NCBI GenBank assembly: GCA_024638525.1
Contig: JAHEKB010000050.1
Span: 1 to 11,547, forward strand
From: Bacteroidota bacterium
Lineage (GTDB): Bacteria > Bacteroidota > Bacteroidia > NS11-12g > UBA9320
Reading direction: 5' to 3'
Length of the DNA: 11,547 bases
This document shows, piece by piece, positions 1-7,617 of this stretch (positions are counted from its first letter, which is position 1; the number at the start of each line of letters is the position of its first letter). The notes beneath the pieces were generated by a model. It made no database searches, was not told the origin of the DNA, and saw nothing but the letters and a program-made list of their open reading frames with translations. Both the position numbers and the translations under genes were made by a program.

Positions 1-2
1 TT

Positions 3-659
3 TTATATCACAGCACTCATGCAGAAAATGGATTGACGAATCTCATTTCCAATGCACAGATTGGCCGAGATATTTTTAATAGGAAAGAAGATTTCTTTGA
101 GGTTGTGAAAAATGACATACCGCTTTCCACAGCCATTTCTGTGAGTTCGCGATTTCCATTTCTGACTCCGCCAGCAATGGTTCGTCAGGACAACGGCAAG
201 ATCTGGGGACATTTGGTCGATGGTGGATATGTAGAAAACATGGGTGCAAGCAGCATGCTAGAGCTCTACGTACACCTAAAGCAATTTAGCAAGCGAACGG
301 GGCTCAAGACCAAATTTGTCTTATTGTTTATCAAGAATACGAAAGAAGAATTTAGCACTCCGATTAAAGCCATGCATGAATTGGTGGTGCCATTAAATAC
401 CTTTTCTAAGGTGTGGGTCAATAGCGGTTACTATGATGAATCTAGCTTTGAGCTCAACCCCTTGGATAAATCCGACCAAGCCATATTTATCAGTTTAGAC
501 AGACGTGATGACCAATTGATTCCACTGGGTTGGTTTCTTTCAACAGAGGCCATTAACAATATAGAAGTGCAAGTGTCTGAACAAACAGCAGCAGCAAGTG
601 CTGTCTTAAAGCAAAGCTTAAAGGGAAATAGGAAAACTCCCTTAGCTTTGTCTCCATGA
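3..659 (+). CDS. Patatin-like phospholipase family protein, C-terminal part (5' end outside window)
   Basis: The reading frame is open from the left edge (codons from base 3) to a TGA at 657-659, so this is the 3' portion of a longer gene; the in-frame TTG at 33 is probably internal. The visible part holds the motif HLVDGGYVENMGA, with the Asp codon at 219-221. This matches the D-G-G/A motif that supplies the second residue of the Ser-Asp catalytic dyad in patatin-like lipid acyl hydrolases. The preceding segment (IPLSTAISVSSRFPFLTPPA) also resembles the stretch that precedes that Asp in bacterial patatin-like proteins. The oxyanion and nucleophile motifs (DGGGxRG, GxSxG) would lie upstream of the window and cannot be checked. 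The gene is translationally coupled to the next one by an ATGA overlap. The family assignment is good; substrate and location are unknown. Confidence 0.7.
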   Translation, partial: LYHSTHAENGLTNLISNAQIGRDIFNRKEDFFEVVKNDIPLSTAISVSSRFPFLTPPAMVRQDNGKIWGHLVDGGYVENMGASSMLELYVHLKQFSKRTGLKTKFVLLFIKNTKEEFSTPIKAMHELVVPLNTFSKVWVNSGYYDESSFELNPLDKSDQAIFISLDRRDDQLIPLGWFLSTEAINNIEVQVSEQTAAASAVLKQSLKGNRKTPLALSP

Positions 660-1417
660 AAGTCATCTTTCTAGGTACGGGAACCTCACAAGGGGTTCCG
701 GTTATTGCCTGTCAATGCAAAGTTTGCACATCCCTTGATCCAAAGGATAAACGTTTGCGCGCCAGTGTATTGATAGAGAAGGATGGAGTCCATTTTGTCG
801 TCGATACGGGGCCGGATTTCAGGCAGCAAATGCTCCGGCATGAAGTTAGAAAGCTCGATGCTGTTCTTTTTACTCATGGGCATAAAGACCACACCGCAGG
901 TTTTGATGACATAAGAGGATTTAACTTTATTCAAGGAAAAGCGATGGACGTCTTTGTTGACGACAGGGTTGAGGAGGTTTTGAGGCGAGATTTCTATTAC
1001 TGCTTTACGGAATTCAAATACCCAGGTATTCCGGAATTGAAATTACACCGAATTGAGAATAAAGGCTTCAGCTTTATGGATGTGGATATTACACCTATAG
1101 CGACACTTCACTACAAATTACCCGTGTTCGGATTTAGAATAGGAGATTTCAGCTATATCACAGATGCAAACTACATAAGCCCGGAAGAATTGGAAAAGTT
1201 AAAAGGAAGTAAGTATTTAGTGCTTAACGCATTGAAAAAGACCACGCATATTTCACATTTTACATTGGACGAAGCCATTGAGGTGGCAAAGGAAGTAGGT
1301 GCAGAGCATACCTTTTTTACCCATATGAGCCATCAAATGGGGCAACATGCAACAATTCAGGCAGAATTGCCGGACGATATGTCCTTGGCCTATGATGGAC
1401 TAGAATTGCAGTGGTAA
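656..1417 (+). CDS. MBL-fold metallohydrolase, PhnP-like (COG1235 type)
   Basis: This 253-residue protein has the metallo-beta-lactamase fold signature THGHKDH at residues 73-79 (H74, H76, D78, H79), a likely third-strand His at 152, Asp170 in YITDAN, and His pairs at H198/H201 and H223/H226. Together these can form a dinuclear metal site. The N-terminus GTGTSQGVPVIAC carries C19-x-C21-x2-C24, the CxCxxC spacing that in E. coli PhnP binds a structural zinc. Members of this family hydrolyse cyclic or diester phosphates; PhnP opens 5-phosphoribosyl 1,2-cyclic phosphate in phosphonate breakdown. No phn genes are nearby, so a general phosphodiesterase role is safer than a C-P lyase role. There is no signal peptide, so it is probably cytoplasmic. 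The ATG overlaps the patatin stop (ATGA), implying translational coupling. The stop (1415-1417) touches the stop of the convergent gene. Confidence 0.92.
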   Translation: MKVIFLGTGTSQGVPVIACQCKVCTSLDPKDKRLRASVLIEKDGVHFVVDTGPDFRQQMLRHEVRKLDAVLFTHGHKDHTAGFDDIRGFNFIQGKAMDVFVDDRVEEVLRRDFYYCFTEFKYPGIPELKLHRIENKGFSFMDVDITPIATLHYKLPVFGFRIGDFSYITDANYISPEELEKLKGSKYLVLNALKKTTHISHFTLDEAIEVAKEVGAEHTFFTHMSHQMGQHATIQAELPDDMSLAYDGLELQW

Positions 1418-1434
1418 CTACTGGATTGCTTCTA
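1401..1434. terminator. Possible weak bidirectional stem-loop over the two abutting stop codons
   Basis: TAGAA (1401-1405) can pair with TTCTA (1430-1434), and CAGT (1409-1412) with ACTG (1420-1423), around the two adjacent stop codons; an asymmetric internal loop separates the two stems. No T-tract follows on either strand. The structure is short and lies entirely in sequence coding for the ends of the two convergent genes, so it may be chance. It is listed because no other candidate terminator exists between these genes. Confidence 0.2.
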
Positions 1435-1939
1435 CGATATGATCCTCTAATTCGTACTCATCACCTTCTACATATCCAGTGTGAGTATAAATGATGTTAC
1501 CTTCTTGGTCAATTAAGAATGTGACCGGAGGATTGGCAACATTTAGCGCTCTTTGAAGGTCGCCGTTGGGATCTAACAATACATCAAAGTTCCAGCCCAT
1601 GCCACTGGCAAAGGGTTTAACTTTTACCATATTCCTTGAATCGTCTACGCTTACAGCCACAAGCTCAACATCGTATTCTTCCTCCCAATCTTCAAGAAGA
1701 TCGTTCATGTTTTTCAGTTCCTTTATGCAGGGCTTACACCATGTAGCCCAGAATGACACTATGGTCAATTTCCCATTTTGTCCGTATTGAGCAAAGTTCA
1801 CATCATTGCCGTCAATGTCCTTTAAAGTGATATCTGGCAGTTGGGTGCTATTGTCCTCAGTGGGTATGGAGTCATTGACTTCTTGTGCATTAGCCGCAAA
1901 GGCAAAGGCAACAAACAAGAGTAAAAATAAGTTCTTCAT
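1418..1939 (-). CDS. Exported TlpA/ResA-like thioredoxin-fold protein
   Basis: This 173-residue protein starts at the ATG at 1939-1937. That start gives a clean Sec signal peptide (MKNLFLLLFVAFAFAANA, likely cleavage before Q19). A longer in-frame opening to 2020 would bury the signal peptide behind 27 polar residues, so it was not used. The mature part is an AhpC/TSA-TlpA thioredoxin-like domain: PDITLKDIDGNDVNF entry strand, active site WATWC68-K-P-C71, and a cis-Pro loop NPPVTFLID. CKPC is typical of Bacteroidota TlpA-like periplasmic proteins. These act as thiol-disulfide reductases or oxidases, often for cytochrome c maturation or envelope thiol stress; the exact partner is unknown. The gene is transcribed away from the ligase gene and ends exactly against the hydrolase gene. 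Confidence 0.92.
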   Translation of the reverse strand: MKNLFLLLFVAFAFAANAQEVNDSIPTEDNSTQLPDITLKDIDGNDVNFAQYGQNGKLTIVSFWATWCKPCIKELKNMNDLLEDWEEEYDVELVAVSVDDSRNMVKVKPFASGMGWNFDVLLDPNGDLQRALNVANPPVTFLIDQEGNIIYTHTGYVEGDEYELEDHIVEAIQ

Positions 1940-2079
1940 ATATTCAGCGTTGTGCTGCGATAATAAAGTCAAATTTTGTTCCAAAACAGTTTGAAGGCCA
2001 AAATGAAGTAAATTTTGCACATTCGGTTTAAATCATAATTTGGCGGGAGCCTTTGCTGTGCGCATTTTTGATGGACATA
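1940..2079. promoter_or_regulatory. Divergent intergenic region with weak Bacteroidota-type promoter candidates
   Basis: About 140 bp separate the divergent starts of the TlpA-like and ligase genes, the only head-to-head arrangement in the window, so at least two promoters should lie here. On the plus strand, TTTG at 1990-1993 is followed by TAAATTTTG at 2009-2017, which resembles the Bacteroidota -33 (TTTG) and -7 (TAnnTTTG) boxes but with imperfect spacing and one extra base. A second TAATTTG lies at 2036-2042. No convincing match was found for the minus-strand gene and no operator-like palindrome was seen. The region is supported by gene orientation, not by strong motifs. Confidence 0.35.
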
Positions 2080-4743
2080 ATGATCAAAGTAGGAGTTTTT
2101 TTCGGAGGTGCTTCAAGAGAACGTGAAGTGTCGTTTGCAGGTGGACGTACGGTGTATGATAACCTGGACAAAGAATTGTTCCAGCCCATTCCGATCTTTG
2201 TTGATGCTCTGGGAAATTTTATACGGCTCAATTGGGAATATGTCTACAGAGGAACCATCAGAGATTTCTTTCCTACTGCTGATTATCTCCCCTCATTTGA
2301 CAAGGCCTATCAGATATACAGTGAGTCACTAGATCTCAGCGAAGCGCAATACAACCAAATGATTGCTGAAGTAGGTGAAAAATGGAGCATTGACAGAATT
2401 GCCAAGGAAATTGATTTTGCTTTTCTCAGTTTACACGGCAATAAAGGAGAGGACGGCAGCTTACAAGGCTTGTTGGAGTGGTATCATATTCCCTACAGTG
2501 GATCAGGTATTCTACCATCGGCACTGGGGGTATCCAAAAAAGTCCAAAAGAAATGGTGGTCCAACGCACTGAAAATCAACCCTTGGAGCGGAATTGATAG
2601 GACAGAATGGAACCGTTGCAACAGAGCTGAACTTTTTAAGTCCTTAAAAAAAGAATTGAGCTTGCCTTTTGTAGTTAAAGCTTCTAATCAGGGTTCTTCT
2701 ATTGGAGTTCAGATTGTAAGCAAAGATGATCTCGACCACTTTGAACAGCAGGTTTCGCATTGCTTTTTTGAATTATTCCTCAAGCCGGCAGATTGGAACG
2801 AAGAAGAATCATTTTCATTTATTCAAGAATTAACCGATCTCAGAACGGGTTTGGGCTTGCCATTGAAGTGCAATGAAGAGGTGATTAATCAACCCGATAT
2901 TTTGCACAATAGGCTCAGAGAATTGAGTAAGATGGGACAGATAGCACATTTACAAGCACTTCCATCAGAATCGGAATTGATCTTTGAAAAGTTCTTAGAG
3001 GGAAGGGAATTCAGTTGTATTGTAATCCGCGATGAAGATGGTAAGGCCTTTGCCTTGCCACCCACCGAAGTGGTCAAAGGCAAAGAACTATTTGATTATA
3101 ATTCTAAATATCTACCCGGTCTTTCTCATAAAATGACCCCCATACAAATCGAAGATGCAAAGGTCAGTGAAATTCGTTCGCAGTGTGTTGAGCTTTTTGA
3201 ATATTTTGAGTTTGAGGTATATGCGAGAATAGATGGATTTATAACTGATGAAGGAGTTTTTCTTAATGATCCAAACACTACTTCTGGCATGATGCCCAGT
3301 TCATTCTTTTTTCACCAAGCGGCGGAAATTGGGCTCAATCCAAAAAACTTCATTAGCTATATCATCAGAACTTCTCTCCAGGAACGCATTTTGAAGAACA
3401 ATGGAGAGTTGAAATGGCAAAATCTCCTTCAGGTTCTGGATGCTAATTTGGCCTTGAGGGCGGATAAAATGCAGAGCAAGGAGGCTGTGGCGGTAATTCT
3501 AGGGGGATACTCTTCAGAGAGGCATATATCGGTCGAAAGCGGTAGAAACATATATGAAAAGTTGGCTTCCAGTGTTGAATATGAACCCACTCCCATATTT
3601 CTAACGGGCAGTGATGGCGAGCATCGATTATTTGAGATTCCCATCAATATTATGCTGAAGGACAATGCTGATGACATCAAGGCAAAGCTCGAAAAAGCGC
3701 AGGCTAGTCCACTTTTAGAACAAATAAGGAAAGACGCTGCTGAAATAAGCCACAGATATACGGGAGGCGCTGGAACCTTTGTTGCAAACGAGATCGACTA
3801 CGATCAATTAGCCGATCGATACGATCTGGTGTTTATTGCATTACACGGAAGACCTGGTGAAGATGGGCAGGTTCAAAAGGAACTGGATAAACGCGGAGTG
3901 GCTTATAACGGTTCAGGCGTTGAAAGCTCTGAATGGACCATAAATAAGTTTGAAACCAATAAGAAATTAAGAGATCATGGTTTCTTGGTTGCGGATAGTT
4001 TATTGGTTCAAAAGGGAAATTGGATGGCTGATCGGGAAAAAGAAATAGAGCAATTGAACAGTCTGGCTTTTCCCATGATATGCAAACCGCACGATGAAGG
4101 TTGCAGTTCTGCAGTCATTAAGATAAAGGATAGAGAGATGCTTGAGCACTACGCGGATTTATGCTTTGGATTGAGGGATAGAACAGTTGAAGTCGAAAAA
4201 GCGCTGGGTTTGGGCCCTAAAGATGAATTTCCGTCTAAGGATTTCTTCATGGCCGAGACTTTTACCCAAAGAGGTGATGCAGATCATTTCTTGGAAATTA
4301 CGGGTGGACTGCTTACTCAGCAGTCAAAAAATGGCATAAAGTACGAAGTATTTGAACCCTCAGAAGCTCTTTCCGCGGGCAATGTGCTTAGTCTTGCAGA
4401 AAAATTTCTTGCTGGTGAGGGACAGAACATTACCCCTGCACGATTTGATAAGGATAAGGTCAAACAAAAAGAGATCAGCAATCATGTGAAGAAGGTTTTG
4501 GGTGAAGTAGCTAAATGCCTCAATGTAGAAGGCTATTGTAGAATAGACGCTTTTGTGCGCATTTACGCCAATAGGCCACCGGAAGTCGTTATTATTGAGA
4601 TTAATTCTCTTCCCGGTATGACTCCAGCTACCTGTATTTACCATCAAGCCGCGCTAAATAATTACAAACCTTTTGACTTTATTCACCGCATTTTACAATA
4701 TGGTAAAACGAGACAATCCTTTGGTTATGAAGCAGTTAATTAA
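2080..4743 (+). CDS. Double-length D-alanine--D-alanine ligase-like protein (two fused ATP-grasp halves)
   Basis: This 887-residue protein is about 2.5 times a normal Ddl (roughly 300-360 residues). ATG 2080 gives the usual Ddl opening (MIKVGVFFGGAS); ATG 2071 and TTG 2053 are possible earlier starts. Residue numbers count from 2080. The N half (about 1-440) has GGASRE (9-14), LHGNKGEDG (118-126), VKASNQGSSIG (199-209), the acceptor-side loop DYNSKY (339-344), RID (383-385) and a divergent metal motif NDPNTTSG (396-403). The C half (about 468-887) repeats the plan: GGYSSE (475-480), LHGRPGEDG (588-596), CKPHDEGCSSA (668-678), RID (821-823) and a canonical EINSLPGMT (840-848). It lacks a YDxxKY loop and has Cys675 where Ddl has the active-site Ser. 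The likely role is cytoplasmic ATP-dependent dipeptide formation for peptidoglycan. The PASTA gene overlaps its 3' end. Whether both halves are active is unknown. Confidence 0.88.
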   Translation: MIKVGVFFGGASREREVSFAGGRTVYDNLDKELFQPIPIFVDALGNFIRLNWEYVYRGTIRDFFPTADYLPSFDKAYQIYSESLDLSEAQYNQMIAEVGEKWSIDRIAKEIDFAFLSLHGNKGEDGSLQGLLEWYHIPYSGSGILPSALGVSKKVQKKWWSNALKINPWSGIDRTEWNRCNRAELFKSLKKELSLPFVVKASNQGSSIGVQIVSKDDLDHFEQQVSHCFFELFLKPADWNEEESFSFIQELTDLRTGLGLPLKCNEEVINQPDILHNRLRELSKMGQIAHLQALPSESELIFEKFLEGREFSCIVIRDEDGKAFALPPTEVVKGKELFDYNSKYLPGLSHKMTPIQIEDAKVSEIRSQCVELFEYFEFEVYARIDGFITDEGVFLNDPNTTSGMMPSSFFFHQAAEIGLNPKNFISYIIRTSLQERILKNNGELKWQNLLQVLDANLALRADKMQSKEAVAVILGGYSSERHISVESGRNIYEKLASSVEYEPTPIFLTGSDGEHRLFEIPINIMLKDNADDIKAKLEKAQASPLLEQIRKDAAEISHRYTGGAGTFVANEIDYDQLADRYDLVFIALHGRPGEDGQVQKELDKRGVAYNGSGVESSEWTINKFETNKKLRDHGFLVADSLLVQKGNWMADREKEIEQLNSLAFPMICKPHDEGCSSAVIKIKDREMLEHYADLCFGLRDRTVEVEKALGLGPKDEFPSKDFFMAETFTQRGDADHFLEITGGLLTQQSKNGIKYEVFEPSEALSAGNVLSLAEKFLAGEGQNITPARFDKDKVKQKEISNHVKKVLGEVAKCLNVEGYCRIDAFVRIYANRPPEVVIIEINSLPGMTPATCIYHQAALNNYKPFDFIHRILQYGKTRQSFGYEAVN

Positions 4744-5338
4744 GCATATAGCCATAATGGGTGGGATTACTTTAGCCATAGTACTCTTGGCTCTTTGGAT
4801 CCTGAAGTTCTATACTAAACACGGAGAACCCATGATAGAGGTTCCCGCCTTGGAGGGAAAATCCAGTACGGAAGCCATAAGCAGTTTGCAAAGTCTTGGA
4901 TTGAACTACGAAGTGGTAGACACCGTGTACAAAGACGGAGCGAAAAAATTGAGTGTGATTAACCAGAATCCCAATTCTGGTCTAGAAGTGAAAAAGGGAC
5001 GAAGGGTATATTTGGTCATAAACTCTGACCAGATCCCCATGGTGGAAATACCCGATCTGGCTGGAAAGACATCGCTAGTACAAGCCAAAAGTATACTATC
5101 TAGACAGGGTCTAAAATTAGGTAAGGTAATCGAACGACCCTGTGATTTTGTTAGATCTAGAGCGGATGAACCGGTGATTGCGCAGTATGCACATGGTGAT
5201 TCTTCTAATCTCAGTCCGGGGAGTCTGATAGAGAGAAACTCTTTGGTGGATCTAGTTATCTGTGTTCCAATGGCGCAAAGAGATAGCAGTGCATTGGTCA
5301 TGCCATCAGATGACTCTGAACTGATAGAATTGCAATAG
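4727..5338 (+). CDS. Membrane-anchored PASTA domain protein (no kinase domain)
   Basis: Starting at ATG 4727 the product is 203 residues. A short Lys-containing cytoplasmic tip is followed by one transmembrane helix (about 8-28, IAIMGGITLAIVLLALWIL), then two PASTA repeats: about 37-100 (VPALEGKSSTEAISSLQSLGL to VINQNPNSGLEVKKG) and about 105-180 (IPDLAGKTSLVQAKSILSRQGL onward). A Ser- and acid-rich tail follows. ATG 4700 is a possible earlier start but adds polar residues before the helix. PASTA repeats bind muropeptides or help place wall enzymes. Here they stand without the Ser/Thr kinase or transpeptidase domain they accompany in Gram-positives, so the protein is probably a periplasmic wall sensor or scaffold. 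It overlaps the ligase gene by 17 bp, so the two are almost certainly co-transcribed, in keeping with a peptidoglycan role. Confidence 0.9.
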   Translation: MKQLIKHIAIMGGITLAIVLLALWILKFYTKHGEPMIEVPALEGKSSTEAISSLQSLGLNYEVVDTVYKDGAKKLSVINQNPNSGLEVKKGRRVYLVINSDQIPMVEIPDLAGKTSLVQAKSILSRQGLKLGKVIERPCDFVRSRADEPVIAQYAHGDSSNLSPGSLIERNSLVDLVICVPMAQRDSSALVMPSDDSELIELQ

Positions 5339-5399
5339 ATTGAAATACTACTTTAATCATACACTTATTCCTGTTCTCTGCCGTTTATTTGAAAACCGA

Positions 5400-7310
5400 A
5401 TGAAACTCTATTTGACTTTCTTTTTGTGCTTGCATGTGAGCTACTCTTATGCTCAAATTGCCACTGTTCCCCTACAGAGCAATGCGGTCATTGATAATTT
5501 TCTCGAGGCAAATCCCAATTACCACTGGGCAGAGTCGGAGATAAAGAATAAGTGGGGTGTTAAAGACACATTGGACTTGCCCTTCTTTGACGATTTTTCT
5601 CATGAAGGTATCTACCCGGACTCAAGCAAATGGTTAAACAATCAGGTATACATCAATGCTCATTTTCCATACCTGCCACCAAGTATTGGCGTAGCTACAT
5701 TTGATCAACTGGATCAACAGGGAATACCCTATAACAATACGATCAATAAGGATTTCAAGGGGCCCGGAGACAGCTTGCTTTCTCAGCCTGTAAATCTCCA
5801 GGATTCAGCTGGACTTCCATATCAGCTTTCTGATTCGATTGTCCTTAGTTTCTTTGTACAGGCCAATGGATATGGTTATCATCTGGCAGGCGAAGATAGC
5901 ATAAGGCTATTCTTCAAGAACAGCTTTGGGAATTGGGTTCAGGTTTGGAGCAGGGCAGGACAAGCAGAAACATCGGCATTTGATCAGATCTTTATACCAT
6001 TGAATAATGCAGCTTATTTGCACAAAGGCTTTCAATTCCTCTTTACGACCTATAGCAGACAAGTTGGCAACGCAAATCACTGGCATTTGGATTATGTAAA
6101 ATTGGATAAAAACCGCAGTGTTAATGCTATTTATCACCAAGATTATGCCGTTCAAGGTTTACCGAGCAGTTTGCTTGAAAGATACTTTGAAATGCCCTAT
6201 GAGCACTTCATACTAGATCCGAGCAGTGAGGTAGCAGATTCGCTGTATGTCAGGGCCTCAAATCTGGACGAGGACACCTTGAACATAGAGGTAAAGCACA
6301 GAGAGTTTTTCAATTCCATTGAATTGGTTAATACCAGTTTCGCGGCTAATGCGGCCAATATTTTTCCCTTGAACAGCGCACAGCGAAGATTGGAAAGCTA
6401 TAATTTTTACAGCGGTTTGACCGGGCCGCTCCCAGTAGTGCTTCAAAGAGAATTTGAAGTTAGAGAGGCTGGAGTGATTAATAAGTTTACCGACAACGAC
6501 AAGGTCAGTGCACAGCAACGATTCTATGATTATTTTGCTTATGACGACGGGACGGCAGAACTGGGCTTTGGATTCGATCACTTGACCAATCCAAGTAATA
6601 TTGAAGGGGAGATTGCCTATAGGTTTGACTTGAAGAAACAGGACACTCTTTACGGCATAGGCGTATTCTTCAATCGATCGGTATTTGATGTGAGCAGGGA
6701 GCAATTTACCTTAAGAGTTTGGCAGGAAATTGCCGTGGGTGGAGCTACAGAGGATATCTTAATTTATGAATCTACCCCATTAATTCCTCAATACACAAAT
6801 CAAATCAATAGATATCACATTCATTACCCAGATACTTTACTCATTCTGCCGGAAGGTGAGTTTTACATTGGTTGGCATCAATCGAGCATGTTTAATTTGA
6901 ATGTGGGCTGGGATAGGAATAGCGGTCGACATGAGAATCCTGATCTTGTAAGTGAAGATCTGTATTACAAGCTCTTTGGAACTTGGAGTAACGCCAATCT
7001 GCCTTACGGAAGCTTGATGATGAGGCCGTATGTAGGCAGCAGCAGAGAGGTTTTTGCCTCTGTTGAACCCATAGAGCAAAAACCAACGCGTTTGAGTTTT
7101 TACCCAAATCCGGCCAGTAATGAGATCCATTTTAAGGAGCGTTTGAAATACCTCAAAGTCGTAGACCAATGCGGAAGAGAAGTAATATCTGCTGAGAAGG
7201 TAAAGAGCATAGATGTCAGTTCACTTCCCACTGGTATCTACTGGATATTCGCACGTAACTCAAGTGACCAAAGCTTAAGGTCCAAACTGCTTATTTTTGC
7301 CCCTCAATAA
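5400..7310 (+). CDS. T9SS type A sorting domain-containing secreted protein
   Basis: The 636-residue product starts at ATG 5400. This start places a Sec signal peptide (MKLYLTFFLCLHVSYSYA, cleavage before Q19) at the N-terminus; an in-frame TTG at 5340 would put 20 extra residues ahead of it. The last ~75 residues form a type A T9SS sorting domain: FYPNPASNEIHF, then VVDQCGREV, then DVSSLPTGIYWI and a short basic tail. This domain directs outer-membrane translocation and cleavage or anchoring by the PorU machinery. The body starts with a segment containing LDLPFFDDFSHEGIYPDSSKW and GVATFDQLDQQGIPYNN and appears rich in beta strands and aromatic residues. I recognise no enzyme motif; an adhesive or lectin-like surface role is only a guess. 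It follows the PASTA gene after 61 bp with no clear terminator and ends 7 bp before the rhodanese start. Confidence 0.9.
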   Translation: MKLYLTFFLCLHVSYSYAQIATVPLQSNAVIDNFLEANPNYHWAESEIKNKWGVKDTLDLPFFDDFSHEGIYPDSSKWLNNQVYINAHFPYLPPSIGVATFDQLDQQGIPYNNTINKDFKGPGDSLLSQPVNLQDSAGLPYQLSDSIVLSFFVQANGYGYHLAGEDSIRLFFKNSFGNWVQVWSRAGQAETSAFDQIFIPLNNAAYLHKGFQFLFTTYSRQVGNANHWHLDYVKLDKNRSVNAIYHQDYAVQGLPSSLLERYFEMPYEHFILDPSSEVADSLYVRASNLDEDTLNIEVKHREFFNSIELVNTSFAANAANIFPLNSAQRRLESYNFYSGLTGPLPVVLQREFEVREAGVINKFTDNDKVSAQQRFYDYFAYDDGTAELGFGFDHLTNPSNIEGEIAYRFDLKKQDTLYGIGVFFNRSVFDVSREQFTLRVWQEIAVGGATEDILIYESTPLIPQYTNQINRYHIHYPDTLLILPEGEFYIGWHQSSMFNLNVGWDRNSGRHENPDLVSEDLYYKLFGTWSNANLPYGSLMMRPYVGSSREVFASVEPIEQKPTRLSFYPNPASNEIHFKERLKYLKVVDQCGREVISAEKVKSIDVSSLPTGIYWIFARNSSDQSLRSKLLIFAPQ

Positions 7311-7317
7311 GAAGAAA

Positions 7318-7617
7318 ATGCAAGACATAACTGTAGAAGAGTTAAAAGTACGCAAGGACAATAATGAGGATCTAAACGTGATCGATGTCCGCGAAAAATG
7401 GGAGTATGATGAATTTAACATTGGTGCAAAACACATACCTTTGGGAGAGCTCCAAACTGCAATAGCTGATCTAGAAAACTGGAAGGACAAAGAAGTGATC
7501 ATTCACTGCAAGTCCGGAGGTAGAAGTGCGGCAGCCAAAGAGTTCATGATGCGCCAAGGATTCGCTAATGTGCGTAACCTGTTGGGCGGAATGATGGCGT
7601 GGCAAGCAATGAGATAA
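7318..7617 (+). CDS. Single-domain rhodanese-like sulfurtransferase
   Basis: This compact 99-residue cytoplasmic protein starts at ATG 7318; an in-frame TTG at 7297 lies inside the preceding gene. It has the rhodanese CH2-A-like DVREKWEYDEFNIGAKHIPL motif at 23-42 and the active-site loop IIHCKSGGRS with nucleophile Cys64, ending in VRNLLGGMMAW. It is similar in size to PspE/GlpE. The Cys forms a persulfide and passes sulfane sulfur to thiols or cyanide. A purine-rich run (AAGAAGAAA) precedes the start and may help initiation. The end of the gene overlaps the proposed GTG start of the cytochrome gene by 19 bp. The physiological sulfur acceptor is unknown; the redox genes downstream make a link to sulfur or thiol chemistry possible. 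Confidence 0.93.
   Translation: MQDITVEELKVRKDNNEDLNVIDVREKWEYDEFNIGAKHIPLGELQTAIADLENWKDKEVIIHCKSGGRSAAAKEFMMRQGFANVRNLLGGMMAWQAMR

Noticed and set aside
3..32. TTG at 33 as the true start of the first gene
   Set aside because: The frame is open upstream to the window edge, and the patatin fold needs its N-terminal nucleophile region, so the gene must begin outside the window.
1940..2020. Longer N-terminus for the TlpA-like gene, starting near 2020
   Set aside because: It would place 27 polar residues ahead of an obvious signal peptide and leave little room for a promoter; ATG 1939 is the sensible start.
3792..3826. Four GATC sites in 35 bp, resembling an origin or methylation cluster
   Set aside because: It sits within the ligase C half and follows from Asp/Ile-rich codons (IDYDQLADRYDL); no other origin features such as DnaA boxes are nearby.
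4906..5301. 131-residue open frame on the minus strand across the PASTA gene
   Set aside because: The PASTA repeats on the plus strand are clear; the antisense product has no recognisable features.
6258..6704. 148-residue open frame on the minus strand
   Set aside because: It lies wholly inside the T9SS protein gene on the opposite strand, shows no motif, and the plus-strand gene is well supported.
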